Assembly: GCA_002314145.1 (NCBI GenBank)
Contig: DCCG01000045.1
Coordinates: 62,001-126,000, forward strand
From: Thalassolituus sp. UBA1087
GTDB lineage: Bacteria; Pseudomonadota; Gammaproteobacteria; Pseudomonadales; Oceanobacteraceae
Length of the DNA stretch: 64,000 bases
Direction of reading: 5' to 3'
The notes beneath the pieces are model-generated. The model was not told the DNA's origin. It was given only the letters and a program-made list of their open reading frames with translations, and made no database searches. This document shows, piece by piece, positions 18,214 to 27,584 of this stretch; the stretch's first letter is position 1; the number at the start of each line of letters is the position of its first letter. Both the position numbers and the translations under genes were made by a program.

Positions 18214-19431
18214 TCAGGGAATCTGTTCATCCACTACCAGCCGGATCATGGATTCTTCCTGATTACTGACCGGGGTTTTTAACGCCTGCCAGTCCCCGCT
18301 CTGCGGCTGCGGCTGACCGCTGGCAGATACCCGGGCGACGAGTGTCAGCTGATCATAACTGCTGATATTCATTCCCGGCGCCATGGCCTGAGCATCGCTC
18401 AGAGTAATGACCTGAGGAAGATCGGCCACCGTCAGTTTCCGGGCCGCCAGCGGCATCGGAGGGCCAGACACGGCACGTGCCAGAACAAACACCGTATCGT
18501 CCGCCTTCACCGCCTGACGGGCCTCTTCAGACAGATCAACCAGCACCTTGATGCTGGCACGTTTCATCCAGCTCAGGTCTGCTGTCTCGCCCTGCTCCTG
18601 CAATCGTTCTGCTGCCCGCTGAATACCCTGCGCCAGCATCTGTGCTTCCGGTGAATCCGGCAGAGACAGCCAGACGGCTTTCCAGTGCTCAATGGCCGCC
18701 TGATATTTATTCAGCTCAAACGCCAGCATCCCAGCCAGCCCCTGGGTCTGACGGTTATCCGGCTGCAATTCGAGTGATTCTTTCAACAGGTTATAGGTTT
18801 CTTCATCTGCTTTCTGATCGGCGGCAAAAAATTTAGCCTGTGCCAGCAGGGTCAGAGTCACGGCGCGGTCTTCCACTGCCTCTTCCGGCAGAGTCACCAG
18901 AATATCGGCAAACACTTTGGCGGCACGATCAAACTCACTGTTAACCGTCAGCATACGACCGTACAGATAATACCATTCCTGATTCTGCGGATTTTTATCA
19001 GCCGCCTGCTGTAAATAGCTGATCAACTGCTCACGTTCCGGTTTCGTGAGTTCTGCCTGCGCGGCTTTATCCAGCAGCCCCGTGGCTTTCAGCTCAACCG
19101 ATGCGCCCCAGAACTGATAAAAAAGCAAAGTCCCGGCAACCACAACGGCCACCATAGCAAACGCCAGCGGCCAGCGTTTTATCCCACTCTGGGCCTGTCC
19201 GGACGCAGTTTCCGGCTCCGCATTGGCAAGAAACTCACGGTCCAGTTCCAGCTGCAGAGCCGACTTTTCTTCGTCGTCCATATCGCTGGCCTGCAATTCT
19301 TCCGTGCGTTCTTCATACAGACGCAGGTTTTCTTCTGAATGATTCCGGGCAGCTGTGCCTTCGCGTACCCGGTAGGATGGCAGCAGTAACAACAGCAACA
19401 ATAAACTCAGTAGCAGCAAAACCCAGATCAT
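18214..19431 (-). CDS. ccmI: Cytochrome c maturation protein CcmI (CycH), TPR protein
   Basis: A 405-residue membrane protein that presents apocytochrome c to the haem ligation complex. It has an N-terminal TM helix (about 2-19), a charged cytoplasmic loop, a second TM (about 93-110) and a periplasmic region with TPR-like repeats (QNQEWYYLYGRMLTVNSEFDRAAKVF and following). The C-terminus resembles the CcmI C-terminal domain. The ATG overlaps the ccmH stop by 4 nt (ATGA), implying coupled translation. It is the last gene of the ccm operon. Confidence 0.93.
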   Translation of the reverse strand: MIWVLLLLSLLLLLLLLPSYRVREGTAARNHSEENLRLYEERTEELQASDMDDEEKSALQLELDREFLANAEPETASGQAQSGIKRWPLAFAMVAVVVAGTLLFYQFWGASVELKATGLLDKAAQAELTKPEREQLISYLQQAADKNPQNQEWYYLYGRMLTVNSEFDRAAKVFADILVTLPEEAVEDRAVTLTLLAQAKFFAADQKADEETYNLLKESLELQPDNRQTQGLAGMLAFELNKYQAAIEHWKAVWLSLPDSPEAQMLAQGIQRAAERLQEQGETADLSWMKRASIKVLVDLSEEARQAVKADDTVFVLARAVSGPPMPLAARKLTVADLPQVITLSDAQAMAPGMNISSYDQLTLVARVSASGQPQPQSGDWQALKTPVSNQEESMIRLVVDEQIP

Positions 19432-19889
19432 TTTGTATCAGCCTTATTTTTCAGTGCATTCAGGCGTTCCTTTTCTTCTTCAGTCAGGGGCTGTAGCGCC
19501 TGTTTCTGACCACGCCGGATCATAGCCAGAACCAGCAGTCCGATCACAAATACCGCCACAGGACCTAACCAGAGGAACAGGGTTTTACTCTTAACAGGCG
19601 GCGTGTAATTCACAAAATCGCCATAACGCTCAACCATGTAACCGACAATTTCTTCATCGGTTTTTCCCGCCTGCATCATTTCATACACTTTTTCGCGCAT
19701 GTCACTGGCCACCGGCGCGTTGGAATCCGCGAGATTCTGGTTCTGGCATTTAGGGCAGCGTAAGTCTTCTGCCAATTGATTAAAGCGGTCCGTTTCACGC
19801 TGAGAGTCAAACTGATACTTATAACCTTCAACAACAGCCCACGCCGGCAGTGTCAGACATACACAAAAAATCAGCACGAATTTTTTCAT
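19428..19889 (-). CDS. ccmH: Cytochrome c maturation protein CcmH, thiol oxidoreductase
   Basis: A 153-residue exported membrane protein with a signal peptide (ending LPAWA) and the defining LRCPKCQNQ motif, whose two Cys keep apocytochrome thiols reduced for haem attachment. SDMREKVYEMM and YGDFVNYTPP are typical of the family, and a C-terminal TM helix (about 105-125) anchors it. It overlaps ccmG and ccmI by 4 nt each. Confidence 0.96.
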   Translation of the reverse strand: MKKFVLIFCVCLTLPAWAVVEGYKYQFDSQRETDRFNQLAEDLRCPKCQNQNLADSNAPVASDMREKVYEMMQAGKTDEEIVGYMVERYGDFVNYTPPVKSKTLFLWLGPVAVFVIGLLVLAMIRRGQKQALQPLTEEEKERLNALKNKADTK

Positions 19890-20404
19890 TTCAGCGCCTC
19901 AAACTCTGGTCCCAGTTTTTCCCACACAGTGGCATTGAGATCCCCCACGTGTTTAGCGCGGATTATGCCCTGACTGTCCACCAGAAATGTTTCCGGTGCA
20001 CCATATACACCGAGCTCCAGACCCAGCTGACCGTCAGGGTCAGCAATATTAAACAGGTAAGGATTGCCATAGGCTTTCAGCCATTGCTTCGCTTTGAAGT
20101 CATCATCCTTATAATTGATGCCAACAATTTTAATGCCCTGCTCTTCCGCCAGTTTATTCAGGAAAGCGTGTTCTGCTTTACAGGTCGGACACCAGGTCGC
20201 CCAGACATTGACCAGCACCGGTTCTTCCGGCAGGTGATTGGTTTCTTCACCGGACTCAACCGTTTTTAAAATAAATTGCGGGAAAGGTTTGCCGATCAGC
20301 GGCGACGGCAAAACATCTTTATCTTCTTTGCCCAGCCCCACCCAGAACAGAATGCCGATGGCGACAAAGACCGCCAGCGGAATAAATAGCTTCAGACGAT
20401 TCAT
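19886..20404 (-). CDS. ccmG: Thiol:disulfide interchange protein CcmG/DsbE
   Basis: A 172-residue periplasmic thioredoxin anchored by an N-terminal TM helix (about 5-24). The active site is WATWCPTC, followed by the family insert GINYKDDDFKAKQWL and the cis-Pro loop GVYGAPETFLVD. It reduces apocytochrome c or CcmH before haem attachment. It has 4-nt overlaps with ccmF upstream and ccmH downstream. Confidence 0.96.
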   Translation of the reverse strand: MNRLKLFIPLAVFVAIGILFWVGLGKEDKDVLPSPLIGKPFPQFILKTVESGEETNHLPEEPVLVNVWATWCPTCKAEHAFLNKLAEEQGIKIVGINYKDDDFKAKQWLKAYGNPYLFNIADPDGQLGLELGVYGAPETFLVDSQGIIRAKHVGDLNATVWEKLGPEFEALK

Positions 20405-22374
20405 GCCGCAGCCTCCTGTACAGCAGGTTGTTTCTTACGTGAACGGTAACGTTTATCCAGCATCGCCAGCAAACCACCCAGTGACATAAAGATGGCCCCC
20501 AGCCACACCCAGCGCATAAAAGGTTTTACCTGCAGGCGCATCCCCCAGGCACCGCCATCCAGCGGCTCACCCATAGAGACGTACACATCCCGCCACAGAG
20601 AAACATCGATCGCGGCTTCGGTCATCACCTGACCACGGGCGCTGTAACGGCGTTTTTCCGGCATCAGGAGCGCGATTTCATCATCGCCATCGAACACCCG
20701 GAAGCGCGCTGCATCCGAGGTGTAGTTCGGGCCTTCTACATGCCCGGCGTCGATAAATTCAAAACGATAGCCTTCCAGTTCTGCCACATCGCCCGGCGCC
20801 ATACGTGCTGACGTTTCTTCGCTGTAGTTGGCCACCATGGTGATGCCAATAACCGTCACGGCAATACCCAGGTGAGCAATCACCATCCCGTGATAACTCA
20901 GACCCAGCTTAGGAATACGCGACAGGCTGCCACGGGCCTTGTACCACATATCCTGCAGGGTGACGCCGATCAGCCAGATGGCAACCGCCATTCCCAGCAG
21001 GACCTGCCAGTTCATATCGCCGCCATGGATGAGAGGTGTCGCCACACCGAAAATCACCGCCGCGATCAGGGCTGCAATCATCTTACTGCCCAGACGTTTA
21101 ACCTCATCCGCCTTCCAGCGGGACACCGACCCCGGACCAACCACAATGGCCAGCAGAATACCCAGCGGCACAAACATGGTATTAAACCAGGACGCCCCGA
21201 CGGAGATTTTCCCCAGACCAAGAAAATCAATGATCAGCGGATACAGAGTTCCCAACAGAATGGCAAACGCCGCGACCACCAATAAAAGGTTATTCAATAA
21301 CAGAAAACTTTCCCGTGAGACCCAGGCGTAACGGCCAACCGAGGCCACCGTTGGTGCTTTTAATGCGTACAGCAACAGAGAACCACCGACGCAGATACCA
21401 AGCAGAGCCAGCACAAACACGCCGCGTTCCGGATCGGAAGCAAAAGCGTGCACCGATGTCAGCACGCCTGAGCGCACCAGGAAGGTTCCTAACAGGCTCA
21501 GAGAGAAAGCAAAAATAGCCAGCAGTACGGTCCAGCTTTTAAACAGGCCGCGTTTTTCTGTGACAGCCAGAGAATGTAGCAGTGCCGTGGCCACCAGCCA
21601 GGGCATCAGTGACGCATTTTCTACCGGGTCCCAGAACCACCAGCCACCCCAGCCAAGTTCGTAATATGCCCACCAGCTACCCAGGGCAATACCAATGGTC
21701 AGAAAAATCCAGGCGGCGGTAGTCCATGGACGTGACCAGCGTGCCCAGGCAGCATCCAGACGCCCGCCCATCAGAGCCGCCAGTGCAAAGGCAAAGGCCA
21801 CAGACAGGCCAACGTATCCCATGTACAGCGTTGGCGGATGCACAATCAGACCGAAATCCTGCAGCAGCGGGTTCAGGTCAGCGCCTTCTGATGGAATGGA
21901 CGGCAGGTTACGGGCAAAAGGGTTGGACGTTTCCAGCGTGAAAAGAATAAAGCCCAGCGATACCAGCCCCATAATCGCCAGAACCCGCGCCACCATATCG
22001 GCAGGCAGACTGCGGCTGAACATAGCAACCGCCATGCCCCAGCAACCGAGCATGGTCACCCATAACAGCAGAGAGCCTTCGTGCGCCCCCCAAACGGCAC
22101 TGATTTTATAGGGCGTGGGCAATGCGGTATTAGAATTAGCCGCAACGTAAGCGACTGAAAAATCATCGACCACAAAACAATAAGCAAGAATCACCAGGCT
22201 GATCAGCAGAAAAACCGCCTGAGCATTGGCCAGAGGACGGGCAAATCCCATCAGCCAATCGTGCTGCATTTTTAATCCAAGCAGAGGAATTACAACCTGC
22301 AGGGCCGCCACCAGCAACGCAAAAATTAACGCCAGCTGTCCAAACTCCGGCACCATGCCATACCACTCCGTCAT
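20401..22374 (-). CDS. ccmF: Haem lyase subunit CcmF
   Basis: A 657-residue polytopic inner-membrane protein, the core of cytochrome c haem lyase. The tryptophan-rich WWD haem-handling motif is present as GWGGWWFWDPVENASLMPWL, along with conserved histidines in IVHPPTLYMGYVG and LTSVHAFASDPERG. I chose the ATG at 22374, which follows GAGGT and lies 1 nt after the ccmE stop; the longer frame to 22410 begins inside ccmE with non-family sequence. Confidence 0.97.
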   Translation of the reverse strand: MTEWYGMVPEFGQLALIFALLVAALQVVIPLLGLKMQHDWLMGFARPLANAQAVFLLISLVILAYCFVVDDFSVAYVAANSNTALPTPYKISAVWGAHEGSLLLWVTMLGCWGMAVAMFSRSLPADMVARVLAIMGLVSLGFILFTLETSNPFARNLPSIPSEGADLNPLLQDFGLIVHPPTLYMGYVGLSVAFAFALAALMGGRLDAAWARWSRPWTTAAWIFLTIGIALGSWWAYYELGWGGWWFWDPVENASLMPWLVATALLHSLAVTEKRGLFKSWTVLLAIFAFSLSLLGTFLVRSGVLTSVHAFASDPERGVFVLALLGICVGGSLLLYALKAPTVASVGRYAWVSRESFLLLNNLLLVVAAFAILLGTLYPLIIDFLGLGKISVGASWFNTMFVPLGILLAIVVGPGSVSRWKADEVKRLGSKMIAALIAAVIFGVATPLIHGGDMNWQVLLGMAVAIWLIGVTLQDMWYKARGSLSRIPKLGLSYHGMVIAHLGIAVTVIGITMVANYSEETSARMAPGDVAELEGYRFEFIDAGHVEGPNYTSDAARFRVFDGDDEIALLMPEKRRYSARGQVMTEAAIDVSLWRDVYVSMGEPLDGGAWGMRLQVKPFMRWVWLGAIFMSLGGLLAMLDKRYRSRKKQPAVQEAAA

Positions 22375-22375
22375 G

Positions 22376-22837
22376 TTAATACCTCGCCGATTCCAGCGCT
22401 TCTTTGCCATCCAGATGCGCTTTTTCCAGCGCGTCTTTTACTTCCGGTGGCATGTAATTTTCGTCGTGTTTCGCCAGGACTTCTGACGCCACAAACACAT
22501 TGTCACGGTTCAGTTTTCCCATCGCCACAATGCCCTGCCCTTCACGGAAGAGATCCGGCAGTATGCCATCATAGGTAATGGTCACTTCAGCGTTACCATC
22601 TGTGACTTTAAATTCAGACACCAGGGAGTCCTGACTGCGTTGCAGACTGCCGACAACCACCAGCCCACCGGCACGGATTGTCCGGCCATAAGGTACTTCG
22701 CCATTGGCGATCTGGGTCGGCGTCATAAAGAGGTTGATATTCTGACTCAGGGAATACATTAAAAGTCCGACCGCAGTACCAACGCCGGCAACCAGAAATA
22801 AAATCAGAATCAGACGTTTTTTACGCTTTGGCGTCAT
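22376..22837 (-). CDS. ccmE: Haem chaperone CcmE
   Basis: A 153-residue membrane-anchored periplasmic protein with an N-terminal TM (about 9-28) and an OB-fold domain. The haem-binding LAKHDENYMPPE motif has the His that binds haem covalently and the conserved Tyr. It carries haem from CcmABCD to CcmF. It overlaps ccmD by 17 nt. Confidence 0.97.
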   Translation of the reverse strand: MTPKRKKRLILILFLVAGVGTAVGLLMYSLSQNINLFMTPTQIANGEVPYGRTIRAGGLVVVGSLQRSQDSLVSEFKVTDGNAEVTITYDGILPDLFREGQGIVAMGKLNRDNVFVASEVLAKHDENYMPPEVKDALEKAHLDGKEALESARY

Positions 22838-23009
22838 GCTTTTTCTCCCGGCGCAGACGCTGAGCCTGCTCTTTTAACAAACGGCGGCGACGCATCACAG
22901 GTTGCGCCACATTCCAGGCAATTACCACGGCTGTCAGGCCGTATGAGAGCCATACATACAGGCCATGGCCACCCATGGCGATAAATTCGGCGAAGCTGTT
23001 AAATTCCAT
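22821..23009 (-). CDS. ccmD: Haem exporter protein CcmD
   Basis: A 62-residue protein with one TM helix (about 16-36) and a basic cytoplasmic tail (MRRRRLLKEQAQRLRREKK), as in all CcmD. The MGGHGLYVWLSYG segment is characteristic. It helps release holo-CcmE from the CcmABC complex. Its start overlaps the ccmC stop by one base. Confidence 0.93.
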   Translation of the reverse strand: MEFNSFAEFIAMGGHGLYVWLSYGLTAVVIAWNVAQPVMRRRRLLKEQAQRLRREKKHDAKA

Positions 23010-23755
23010 CAGGGCTCCAGAATATCTTTTACCCAGCTGCGCTTACGCTCATGCCAGAGAATTTCGTTACGGGTACGGAGAATCACCAGCAAAGCAAAAA
23101 ACACATAGGTCGTTACAATCATAATCAGCAGCGGTATTAACATATCCGGGTGCATACTGGGCTTTTCTGTGAGCTTCAGCGTGGCTGGCTGATGCAGGGT
23201 ATTCCACCATTCCACCGAATATTTAATGATGGGAATATTCACCAGTCCCACCAGCGCTAAAATAGCCGCGGCTTTAAAACCGCTTTCCTCAGAATCCATC
23301 GCCTGTTGCAGTGCCATCACACCAAAATACAGAAACAGCAGTAACAGCATGGATGTCAGACGGGCATCCCAGACCCACCAGGTTCCCCAGGTAGGCTTTC
23401 CCCAGATAGCGCCGGTAAAGAGTGCAATCAGGCAAAAACCTGCGCCGATCGGTGCAATCACTTTGGCTACCCAGGCGGCCATTTTCATTTTCCAGATCAG
23501 ATACACAGCGCCGGCAATAGCCATCATCATAAAGGCGCTCTGGGCCAGAATGGCCGCCGGCACATGGATATAAATAATGCGGAAGCTGTTCCCCTGCAGA
23601 TAGTCCGCCGGTGCATACAGCAGCCCCAATACCAGTCCTGTGACACAGCCCACCACGGATATAATGGCCAGCCACGGAATCCACTTAGCCGTAATTTCGT
23701 AAAACCATTTCGGCGAGCCAAGTCGATGATAAAGTCGTTTAAGCCACTGCCACAT
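23009..23755 (-). CDS. ccmC: Haem exporter protein CcmC
   Basis: A 248-residue six-TM inner-membrane protein that loads haem onto CcmE. It has the WWD-domain motif WGTWWVWDARLTS, flanking haem-ligand histidines (IIYIHVPAA, WWNTLHQPA) and LGSPKWFYEI near the N-terminus as in relatives. The ATG at 23755 is preferred over a TTG four codons upstream that directly follows the ccmB stop. Confidence 0.96.
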   Translation of the reverse strand: MWQWLKRLYHRLGSPKWFYEITAKWIPWLAIISVVGCVTGLVLGLLYAPADYLQGNSFRIIYIHVPAAILAQSAFMMMAIAGAVYLIWKMKMAAWVAKVIAPIGAGFCLIALFTGAIWGKPTWGTWWVWDARLTSMLLLLFLYFGVMALQQAMDSEESGFKAAAILALVGLVNIPIIKYSVEWWNTLHQPATLKLTEKPSMHPDMLIPLLIMIVTTYVFFALLVILRTRNEILWHERKRSWVKDILEP

Positions 23756-23767
23756 AGAATTTTCCAA

Positions 23768-24442
23768 TCAGCGCGATAAGTTAAGTTTTAATGCCGCCGC
23801 CGAAGCGAACGGCGTCAGGCACGCGGCCAGCGCCAGCAGTGCCCCTAAAAATCCGATCTGCCCTTTGTAATCCATACCGATACCGGCGTGATAAACCGCA
23901 CTGGCAGCAAAAATCAGGACAGGAATATACAAAGGTAAAATCAGCAGGCTCAGCAACAATCCGCCACTGCGCACCCCTGCCGTTAACGCAGCGCCGACCG
24001 CGCCCAACAGACTCAGCACCGGCGTTCCGACCAGCAGGCTGAAAATAAGTGCCTGATAAGCATCCGCGGGTAACGACAGCATGAGTCCCAGCAGGGGCGC
24101 CATAAGGGTCAGCGGCAGGCCGGAAATACACCAGTGCACCAGCGCTTTGCCCAGCGACATAGCGTACAGGGATTCGCCCGAGGCCAGCCATTGTTCCAGC
24201 GAGCCATCTTCCACGTCCGCTTTGTAGAGCGCATCCAGCGACAGCAGAGTGGCTAACAAGGCCGCCACCCAGATCACACCGCCGGCAATTTTACTCAGGA
24301 ATTTCGGGTCCGGATCGACGGCCAGCGGGAACAGCGCAGCCACCATCAGGAAGAACATCAGCGGGTTGAGCCACTCGCCGGGATTGCGTGCGGCGAGTGT
24401 CAGATCGCGACGGATAGTGGCACCGACTAATCCCAGACTCAT
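23768..24442 (-). CDS. ccmB: Haem exporter membrane subunit CcmB
   Basis: A 224-residue membrane subunit of the CcmAB transporter with about six TM helices. The N-terminal IRRDLTLAARNPGEWLNPLMFF and DGSLEQWLASG segments are typical. With CcmA it drives release of haem-loaded CcmE from CcmCD. It overlaps ccmA by 4 nt. Confidence 0.96.
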   Translation of the reverse strand: MSLGLVGATIRRDLTLAARNPGEWLNPLMFFLMVAALFPLAVDPDPKFLSKIAGGVIWVAALLATLLSLDALYKADVEDGSLEQWLASGESLYAMSLGKALVHWCISGLPLTLMAPLLGLMLSLPADAYQALIFSLLVGTPVLSLLGAVGAALTAGVRSGGLLLSLLILPLYIPVLIFAASAVYHAGIGMDYKGQIGFLGALLALAACLTPFASAAALKLNLSR

Positions 24443-25086
24443 GCGCGCACACTCCCCAGCTCCAGCTGCTGCAGGCTGGCAATATTTTCCAGCGCGTGGT
24501 GACTGGTAATGATCACGGCGCCACCGGATTCCACTTTCTTCTGCAGCTGTTGCTCCAGCCAGGTGACACCGTATTTATCCAACGCCGTAAAAGGTTCATC
24601 GAGAATCCACAAGGGTGCCGGGGCAACACACAGCCGGGCCAGTGCCACGCGGCGCTGTTGACCGGCAGACAGCTGCTGACAGGGCGTCTCTTCATAGCCC
24701 CCGAGTTCGACCGCGTCGAGTGCCTGCCACAGATCATCCTCAGCGACCGACCACTGACTGACCAGCCAGCTCAGATTTTCCAGCGGTGTCAGCGCCTTCT
24801 TAACGGCCGCCAGATGCCCCTGATACAGGCGCAGGCTGGCGTAGCCTGAGTAGTCATCGTACAGCGCTTCGCCGTGCCACAGCAGTTCACCGTCAAAATC
24901 GCGGTTAAGACCGGATAACAGACGCAGTAAGGTTGTTTTACCGGCGCCATTCGGACCGGCCAGCTGTAACAGATCGCCGTTACGCACCCTGAGATCCAGG
25001 TGATCAAATAACACCCGGTCGTCGCGTTCACAGAACAGCTGACGGGCTTCAAGATCAATGGTTGTCTGGCCACTGCTGGCAGGCAT
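24439..25086 (-). CDS. ccmA: Haem exporter ATP-binding subunit CcmA
   Basis: A 215-residue ABC ATPase with Walker A GPNGAGKTT, ABC signature LSAGQQRR, Walker B LWILDEPF and the switch His in TSHH. It is first in the ccmABCDEFGHI operon, whose nine genes overlap or nearly touch, so they are translated as a unit. TGAGGT lies 7 nt before the ATG. Confidence 0.96.
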   Translation of the reverse strand: MPASSGQTTIDLEARQLFCERDDRVLFDHLDLRVRNGDLLQLAGPNGAGKTTLLRLLSGLNRDFDGELLWHGEALYDDYSGYASLRLYQGHLAAVKKALTPLENLSWLVSQWSVAEDDLWQALDAVELGGYEETPCQQLSAGQQRRVALARLCVAPAPLWILDEPFTALDKYGVTWLEQQLQKKVESGGAVIITSHHALENIASLQQLELGSVRA

Positions 25087-25165
25087 TTCAAAACCTCAGG
25101 GTCTGCAATCATTCAGACCGAAACGAAACGGATCAATGGATAGGACTCAACAGAAAGTCGCAATC

Positions 25166-25193
25166 CTGACACAAAAAACGGCGGCATTATATA
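25166..25193 (+). promoter_or_regulatory. Predicted promoter of fliK
   Basis: CTGACA (25166-25171) and TATATA (25188-25193) with a 16-nt spacer upstream of the fliK start. It resembles sigma-70, and I do not see a convincing flagellar sigma-28 element. Predicted by eye. Confidence 0.4.
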
Positions 25194-25252
25194 CAAAAAC
25201 AGCCTGTCGCGGCGGCCACTTAGCCACTAAGCTGAGTAAAGGTACGTAAACC

Positions 25253-27139
25253 TTGGCCGATATCAAAATTATGCAGCCAGATTCCACTCCGCTTATCTCA
25301 GCCAATGTCCTGCGGGCAGCTTCCGCCGGCACGGCACAGGCACGCCAGACCGATGCCAGCAGCCGCACACTGGAGGCTGAAGTAACGGCGGTCAGACCAA
25401 CCCGTGACGGCTGGAATCTTACGCTCAGGTCGGCAGGCCAGGAATTTCAGGTCAAAAGTGAATACCCCCTGCCCCGTGAAACCCGGGTGCAGCTGGCGCT
25501 GACCGAGGGCAAAGCCGGTGTCGAATTACAGGTGAAATCCATCACTCTGCCATCCGGCGCCAATACCGGCGGATCTTTGCACAACGAGGCCAATGCGGCC
25601 TTGTTACGCCCGCTGTTACAGCAGTTTCTTGCCAGCCGCGTGCCTCTGCTGCCAGCCACCACCAATACAGCCACAGCTGGCGCTGCGGCTGAGTCCTTAT
25701 ATTCCGCCCGCGGTTACAGCACCGCACCGCCCGCATCCGGTTCTGCTGCGATACCACAGCCGTCGGCCATGCATCAGTTACTGGCGGCGTTAAAAGGGGG
25801 TCAACAGGCAGCGTCTGAGAGTTCAGCCAGGATGCCCGCCTCCCCGGGAATAGCGGCCGGGACAAATTCCGCCGCGGCGCCTGACGGCGTGCGGCAATTA
25901 ATTGACAACTGGGTGAGTCAGCTGCCCGATGGCGAGCAACTGGGACAGCAACAAACCCTGGTACGACAGGTCCGGCAAAGCGGCCTCAGCTACGAACATC
26001 AGTTAATGCGTCTGGCCGAACAGATCCGTGGCGGCCAGCAAAGCCTTGCGCAGGCCATGTCATCATCCACGGCTGCGCGGTCAGCCGGAGGCAGAACCCC
26101 GGGCGGCAGCATGGCAGCGGCCAATGCTCCGGGTCAGACGGGTACTGACGCCCTTTCTGGCACGCAATCCGGCACATCAGCAGAAAAGGGAGCAGCCTCA
26201 GGCCGTCAGGCCGGCACCTCCTCCGGCCCCGCCACAGACTCTGCCAGCCGTCCAGCGTCAGCAGGCAGAGAGCTGGCCGATATGTTCCGTAATCTCTGGC
26301 TGAAGGCCGCTCCCACTGTCAATCGTCCCCGGACGGATAATGCTTCCGCTTCCACTGGCCCATCCGCCACGACCGGCACCGGACTGTCCCGTGCTGCGCA
26401 GGCGAACGCTGCTCTGCAAAGCCATGTCCGTCTGCAGGGGTTTCAGCAGGCGCCGGGCCCTGACAGTCTGAAAGCAGCGCTTGAACAGACCCGTGCCGGA
26501 CTCGAAGCCAGCCACATAACGCCGCAGACAGAAACCGACCTGCAGGTTCACCGGTTGTTGTCCGGAGACCACAAGGCCGTATTGGCCAGGGCACTGCTGC
26601 AATGGCTGAATCAGCTGCGCCCGGAAGGCACTGCGCCACTGCGTGAACTGCCGGTCACGCAACCGCCGTCAACGGATACCCCGGAAGCTTTCCGTCTGCT
26701 GCAGACGGCGCTGGCACAAACCGAAAATGAACAGGTTGCCCGGCTGCAAAGCGGCAACGATAACCTGATGAATATTCCGCTGTTTTTCCGCCAGGGCGAA
26801 CAACTGCGCGAAATTCAGTTGCAGATCCGCCGTGAAGAGGAGGAACAGACGGACCAACAGCAGAAGAAAGCGGTACGCTGGCAACTCCGTCTGCACTTTG
26901 AACTGGAAAAGCTCGGCAATATGGATGTCGAGCTCAGCCTGTCACTGCCCAGATTGGAAGCAACTTTCTGGTCAGAACAGGCAGACACGCTGCGTCTGCT
27001 GAATCATCGCCTGACCCCGTTGCGGCAAAGGTTGCAAGCCATGGGGGTTGAGGTCAGCGAGCTGCAGGCCCGGCACGGCAGTCTTCCGCCCATGAGCCGG
27101 AATCAGGTGCGTCAGTATCTGGTGGACACCCATGAGTAA
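25253..27139 (+). CDS. fliK: Flagellar hook-length control protein FliK
   Basis: 628 residues. A long low-complexity Ala/Gly/Ser/Pro-rich N-terminal and middle region (about 120-380) acts as the molecular ruler. A conserved C-terminal Flg_hook domain (about 500-600) contains IPLFFRQGEQLREIQLQIRRE and LGNMDVELSLSLP-type segments. FliK measures hook length and switches the export gate from hook to filament proteins. The start is TTG at 25253, with AAAGGT upstream; an ATG at codon 7 lacks a ribosome-binding site. It overlaps the next gene by 8 nt. Confidence 0.85.
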   Translation: MADIKIMQPDSTPLISANVLRAASAGTAQARQTDASSRTLEAEVTAVRPTRDGWNLTLRSAGQEFQVKSEYPLPRETRVQLALTEGKAGVELQVKSITLPSGANTGGSLHNEANAALLRPLLQQFLASRVPLLPATTNTATAGAAAESLYSARGYSTAPPASGSAAIPQPSAMHQLLAALKGGQQAASESSARMPASPGIAAGTNSAAAPDGVRQLIDNWVSQLPDGEQLGQQQTLVRQVRQSGLSYEHQLMRLAEQIRGGQQSLAQAMSSSTAARSAGGRTPGGSMAAANAPGQTGTDALSGTQSGTSAEKGAASGRQAGTSSGPATDSASRPASAGRELADMFRNLWLKAAPTVNRPRTDNASASTGPSATTGTGLSRAAQANAALQSHVRLQGFQQAPGPDSLKAALEQTRAGLEASHITPQTETDLQVHRLLSGDHKAVLARALLQWLNQLRPEGTAPLRELPVTQPPSTDTPEAFRLLQTALAQTENEQVARLQSGNDNLMNIPLFFRQGEQLREIQLQIRREEEEQTDQQQKKAVRWQLRLHFELEKLGNMDVELSLSLPRLEATFWSEQADTLRLLNHRLTPLRQRLQAMGVEVSELQARHGSLPPMSRNQVRQYLVDTHE

Positions 27140-27500
27140 CGAAGATATCAATAACCAGACGAACCAGAATCAGGACAATCAGAACCAGAGCAACTCAAAA
27201 GAATCCTGCTCCATTCCCGAGTCTCTGCTGCAGGCCAGTGAAGCAGTTGCACTGAGTTACGACGGCATCACGGCACCGACAGTCAGCGCCCGGGGCGAAG
27301 ACGAGCTGGCACAGGCCATTATTCAGCTGGCGATCCAGCATCAGGTGCCTGTGTATGAGAATGCGTCCCTGACCCGCTGGCTGTCGCAACTGGATGTCGG
27401 AGACGAAATTCCTCAGCAGCTGTATCAGGTTATCGCTGAGATTCTGGCGTTCGTGTACCGGTTAGAGGGCAAAACCCCGGACAGTGCCGACCAGCTTTAG
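27132..27500 (+). CDS. FlhB C-terminal-domain-like protein (FhlB/EscU-type)
   Basis: A 122-residue soluble protein. After an Asn/Gln-rich N-terminus (about 1-24), residues 35-120 match the cytoplasmic domain of FlhB: AVALSYDGITAPTVSARG, LAQAIIQLAIQHQVPVYEN, LTRWLSQLDVGDEIPQQLYQVIAEILAFVYRL. The autocleavage NPTH motif is absent, so it cannot self-cleave like FlhB. Such short FlhB homologues sit beside fliK in many gammaproteobacteria and are thought to act in export specificity. It overlaps fliK by 8 nt. Confidence 0.85.
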   Translation: MSNEDINNQTNQNQDNQNQSNSKESCSIPESLLQASEAVALSYDGITAPTVSARGEDELAQAIIQLAIQHQVPVYENASLTRWLSQLDVGDEIPQQLYQVIAEILAFVYRLEGKTPDSADQL

Positions 27501-27584
27501 CCCACAGAACGTCAGCTGCGGGGCGGAGAACCGGTCAGACCGGCGTTAAATTAAAAGGCGGGCAAGCAGGCGAACCGGCTGTCC